Source: Rotaria sordida (lineage: Eukaryota > Rotifera > Eurotatoria > Philodinida > Philodinidae). Taken from it: 64,000 nucleotides of DNA. Positions 62,421 through 64,000 of the stretch are shown here, piece after piece. The notes below the pieces were generated by a model. It was not told the DNA's origin. It made no database searches and saw nothing but the letters and a program-made list of their open reading frames with translations. How positions within the stretch are numbered: the first letter of the stretch is position 1; every line of letters begins with the position of its first letter. Where the stretch lies: contig CAJNOL010000205.1 in the NCBI GenBank assembly GCA_905250125.1, positions 70,542 through 134,541 on the forward strand, read 5' to 3'. The translations under genes were made by a program, and so were the position numbers.

Positions 62421-63775
62421 CTATGTAAATAAAAAACAATATTTAAATATTGCCAATCTCCCAACACTAAGATTTTTATCTTGCAAGTTCTGATGAAGGT
62501 GTATGTTGTATTGAAGTAATTTCATCAAGATATCTTTCTGTTTATTGCTAACCGAGAGTTCCACTTTATTTTTCTTTTCGATGTATTCGATGAAATCGTC
62601 TGGTGTGTATTCACCAAAAACTAAATCATCAATAAAGTGCTCAATAAAACCATGTACTGAGTAGTTTCTCGTTGTTTTTGCTATTAATAATTCAACCATT
62701 TGCATTTTTGATAAACTAACAGCATTATCAAATTCAACGATCACATTACTAACTAATTGCGTAGGCTCATCGTCAATATCCAACCCATACTTGATGTTTC
62801 TTAATACATATGGTTTATAATGGTCCTTTATATTATATGATGTTGGTGAAGGCGTGTTCCTCATTTGTTCGTTTCTTATTCGAAATGCTTCATCAATTCT
62901 GTCAATAACTGGCTGTAACAAATGAGCATATACTGATGCCAATACCTTGTCGCCTGTATTTTGTCTAGAACAGATCATTGGAAAATGTGTAAATAAAAAC
63001 AAGATCGACTCACTTAAACTTCGAAAATTCATTTTTCAAATCAAGAACCACAGTTTGTAATGTGCTGTGACTAATCGTCAATTGGTCCAACTTGTCTAGT
63101 AGTTCCCGTTCACATTTTTTCATGTTTTTCATGTCATTTCGCATAACGGCCATATCGTACTGCAATCAAAAAATGTAGGAAATGAAAACAGGTAAGTATC
63201 ATGTTTACCAATATCTTATATCCAATTGTTTTAATACCATTGATAATTTCTTCCACCACCTTCATTTGTTCTTGATTCAGTTCCATTGACTTGATGAAGG
63301 TTTGAAGTTGATCCATAACTTGATTAAATTCTGTTTCATCAGCAGATTCATCTGTATTACTACTTATCACCGCTTTCAACTTCTTAAGGTAAACAATACA
63401 ACTTGCTGGTACCTGAGGCATTTCAATACATATTGCAAATATTTCATCAATTAAATCATTCAACTGGTTCACTACAAATATAAAGCAAATCTATATATAA
63501 CTGAGTTGTTTATTGTGAACTTACCATATTGTATTCGAACTTTGTCATCTTTCTGAGATTCCTTCTTGCTTTCATCTTCTTTGTTCTTGTTTTTTTTTAC
63601 TATTCTTTGTTTTATTTTTATTATCGGTTTTTTTTGTTGTTGCCCATTAAATTGGTATTTCTATAATAAATGCAGCTTTTGTTTAGTTGTTACTAAATAC
63701 TTTTATAAAGTCTTCAACTAACCTTTTGAAATCTATACTCTATGTTCAAATAAAAATTTCGTTTGAATCCAAACA
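62421..63775 (-). CDS. Unrecognised helical/coiled-coil-like protein (5' end uncertain)
   Basis: Consecutive exons splice in frame on the minus strand: about 63727-63775 (if real; FKRNFYLNIEYRFQK), about 63526-63661 (KYQFNGQQQKKP then a Lys-rich stretch), about 63209-63471 (NQLNDLIDEIFAICIEMPQV), about 63017-63162 (YDMAVMRNDMKNMKKCEREL) and 62421-62967 (TGDKVLASVYAHLLQPVIDR), ending with TAG at 62421-62423. Good splice sites and a consistent frame support a real gene of roughly 380 residues in view. Predicted content is mostly helical, with a basic Lys/Glu-rich N-terminal stretch and charged heptad-like segments. No domain is recognised. No start codon is visible in the first exon, so a further 5' exon probably lies toward or beyond the window end. 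Confidence 0.6.
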
Positions 63776-63959
63776 AATAACTTAATTACTCTAACTAAAC
63801 GTCAATGAGACGATATATCGAGTGAAAAGACAAGAACGAAATCTAAAAAAACAGAATATTGGTAAACAAACAGAAATGTTTTATTTTCATGTTGTTGGTA
63901 TTGAGGAAAATCAAAAAATAGTATGATTTGTTTATTTCATCTAACACCATTGTTGATAT

Positions 63960-64000
63960 ATACAGTGACTACCAAAATTATCCGACAAGATGAAATTTGG
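63960..64000. mobile_element. Possible Tc1/mariner-like terminal repeat, cut by window end
   Basis: TATACAGTGACTACCAAAAT followed by TATCCGACA resembles the outer TIR of Tc1/mariner elements (CAGTG-type start after TA). Only the first 40 bp are present, so neither the second TIR nor a transposase can be checked. Confidence 0.35.

Overview
The window looks like nuclear DNA of a bdelloid rotifer (Adineta/Rotaria-like). The call rests on strong AT richness, many introns of roughly 50-100 nt bounded by GT...AG, animal-specific genes (muscle myosin heavy chain, VIRMA, NXF1, CDC40, ZSWIM2), a tRNA-Thr with eukaryotic internal promoter boxes, and 3' splice sites lying just upstream of several start codons, as expected in a group that uses spliced-leader trans-splicing. 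The species assignment is inference.

Layout. 1-540: 3' end of a GH116-like glycoside hydrolase. 800-1560: foldback DNA element. 3457-4017 (-): unrecognised serine-rich protein. 6151-8859 (+): ZSWIM2-like protein (SWIM, RING, ZZ, RING), with a small TIR element sitting on its last splice acceptor. 9301-9841 (-): small secreted DUF6973-like protein, a candidate horizontally acquired gene. 10285-23667 (-): VIRMA/Virilizer, scaffold of the m6A writer complex, with foldback elements in its larger introns. 23668-33452: gene-poor stretch with one tRNA-Thr(TGT) and a decayed coding-like patch. 33453-44886 (-): muscle-type myosin II heavy chain, including a 7-nt micro-exon. 44887-47646: no convincing gene. 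47647-50782 (-): CDC40/PRP17 splicing factor. 51056-51977 (-): RNF4-like SUMO-targeted ubiquitin ligase candidate. 52567-57034 (+): NXF1/TAP mRNA export receptor. 57035-62420: repeat-rich and gene-poor, with two adjacent long palindromes, the second carrying a duplicated peptide-coding remnant. 62421-~63775 (-): unrecognised coiled-coil-like gene. 63960-64000: possible start of a Tc1/mariner-like terminal repeat cut by the window end.

Three neighbours act in nuclear mRNA metabolism (VIRMA in m6A deposition, CDC40 in the second step of splicing, NXF1 in export). They are separated by unrelated genes, so I read this as coincidence and not as a functional cluster. The most notable signals are structural: terminal-inverted-repeat and foldback elements recur in introns and intergenic DNA, one coincides with a splice acceptor, and one pair of palindrome arms keeps codon-periodic, mostly synonymous divergence.
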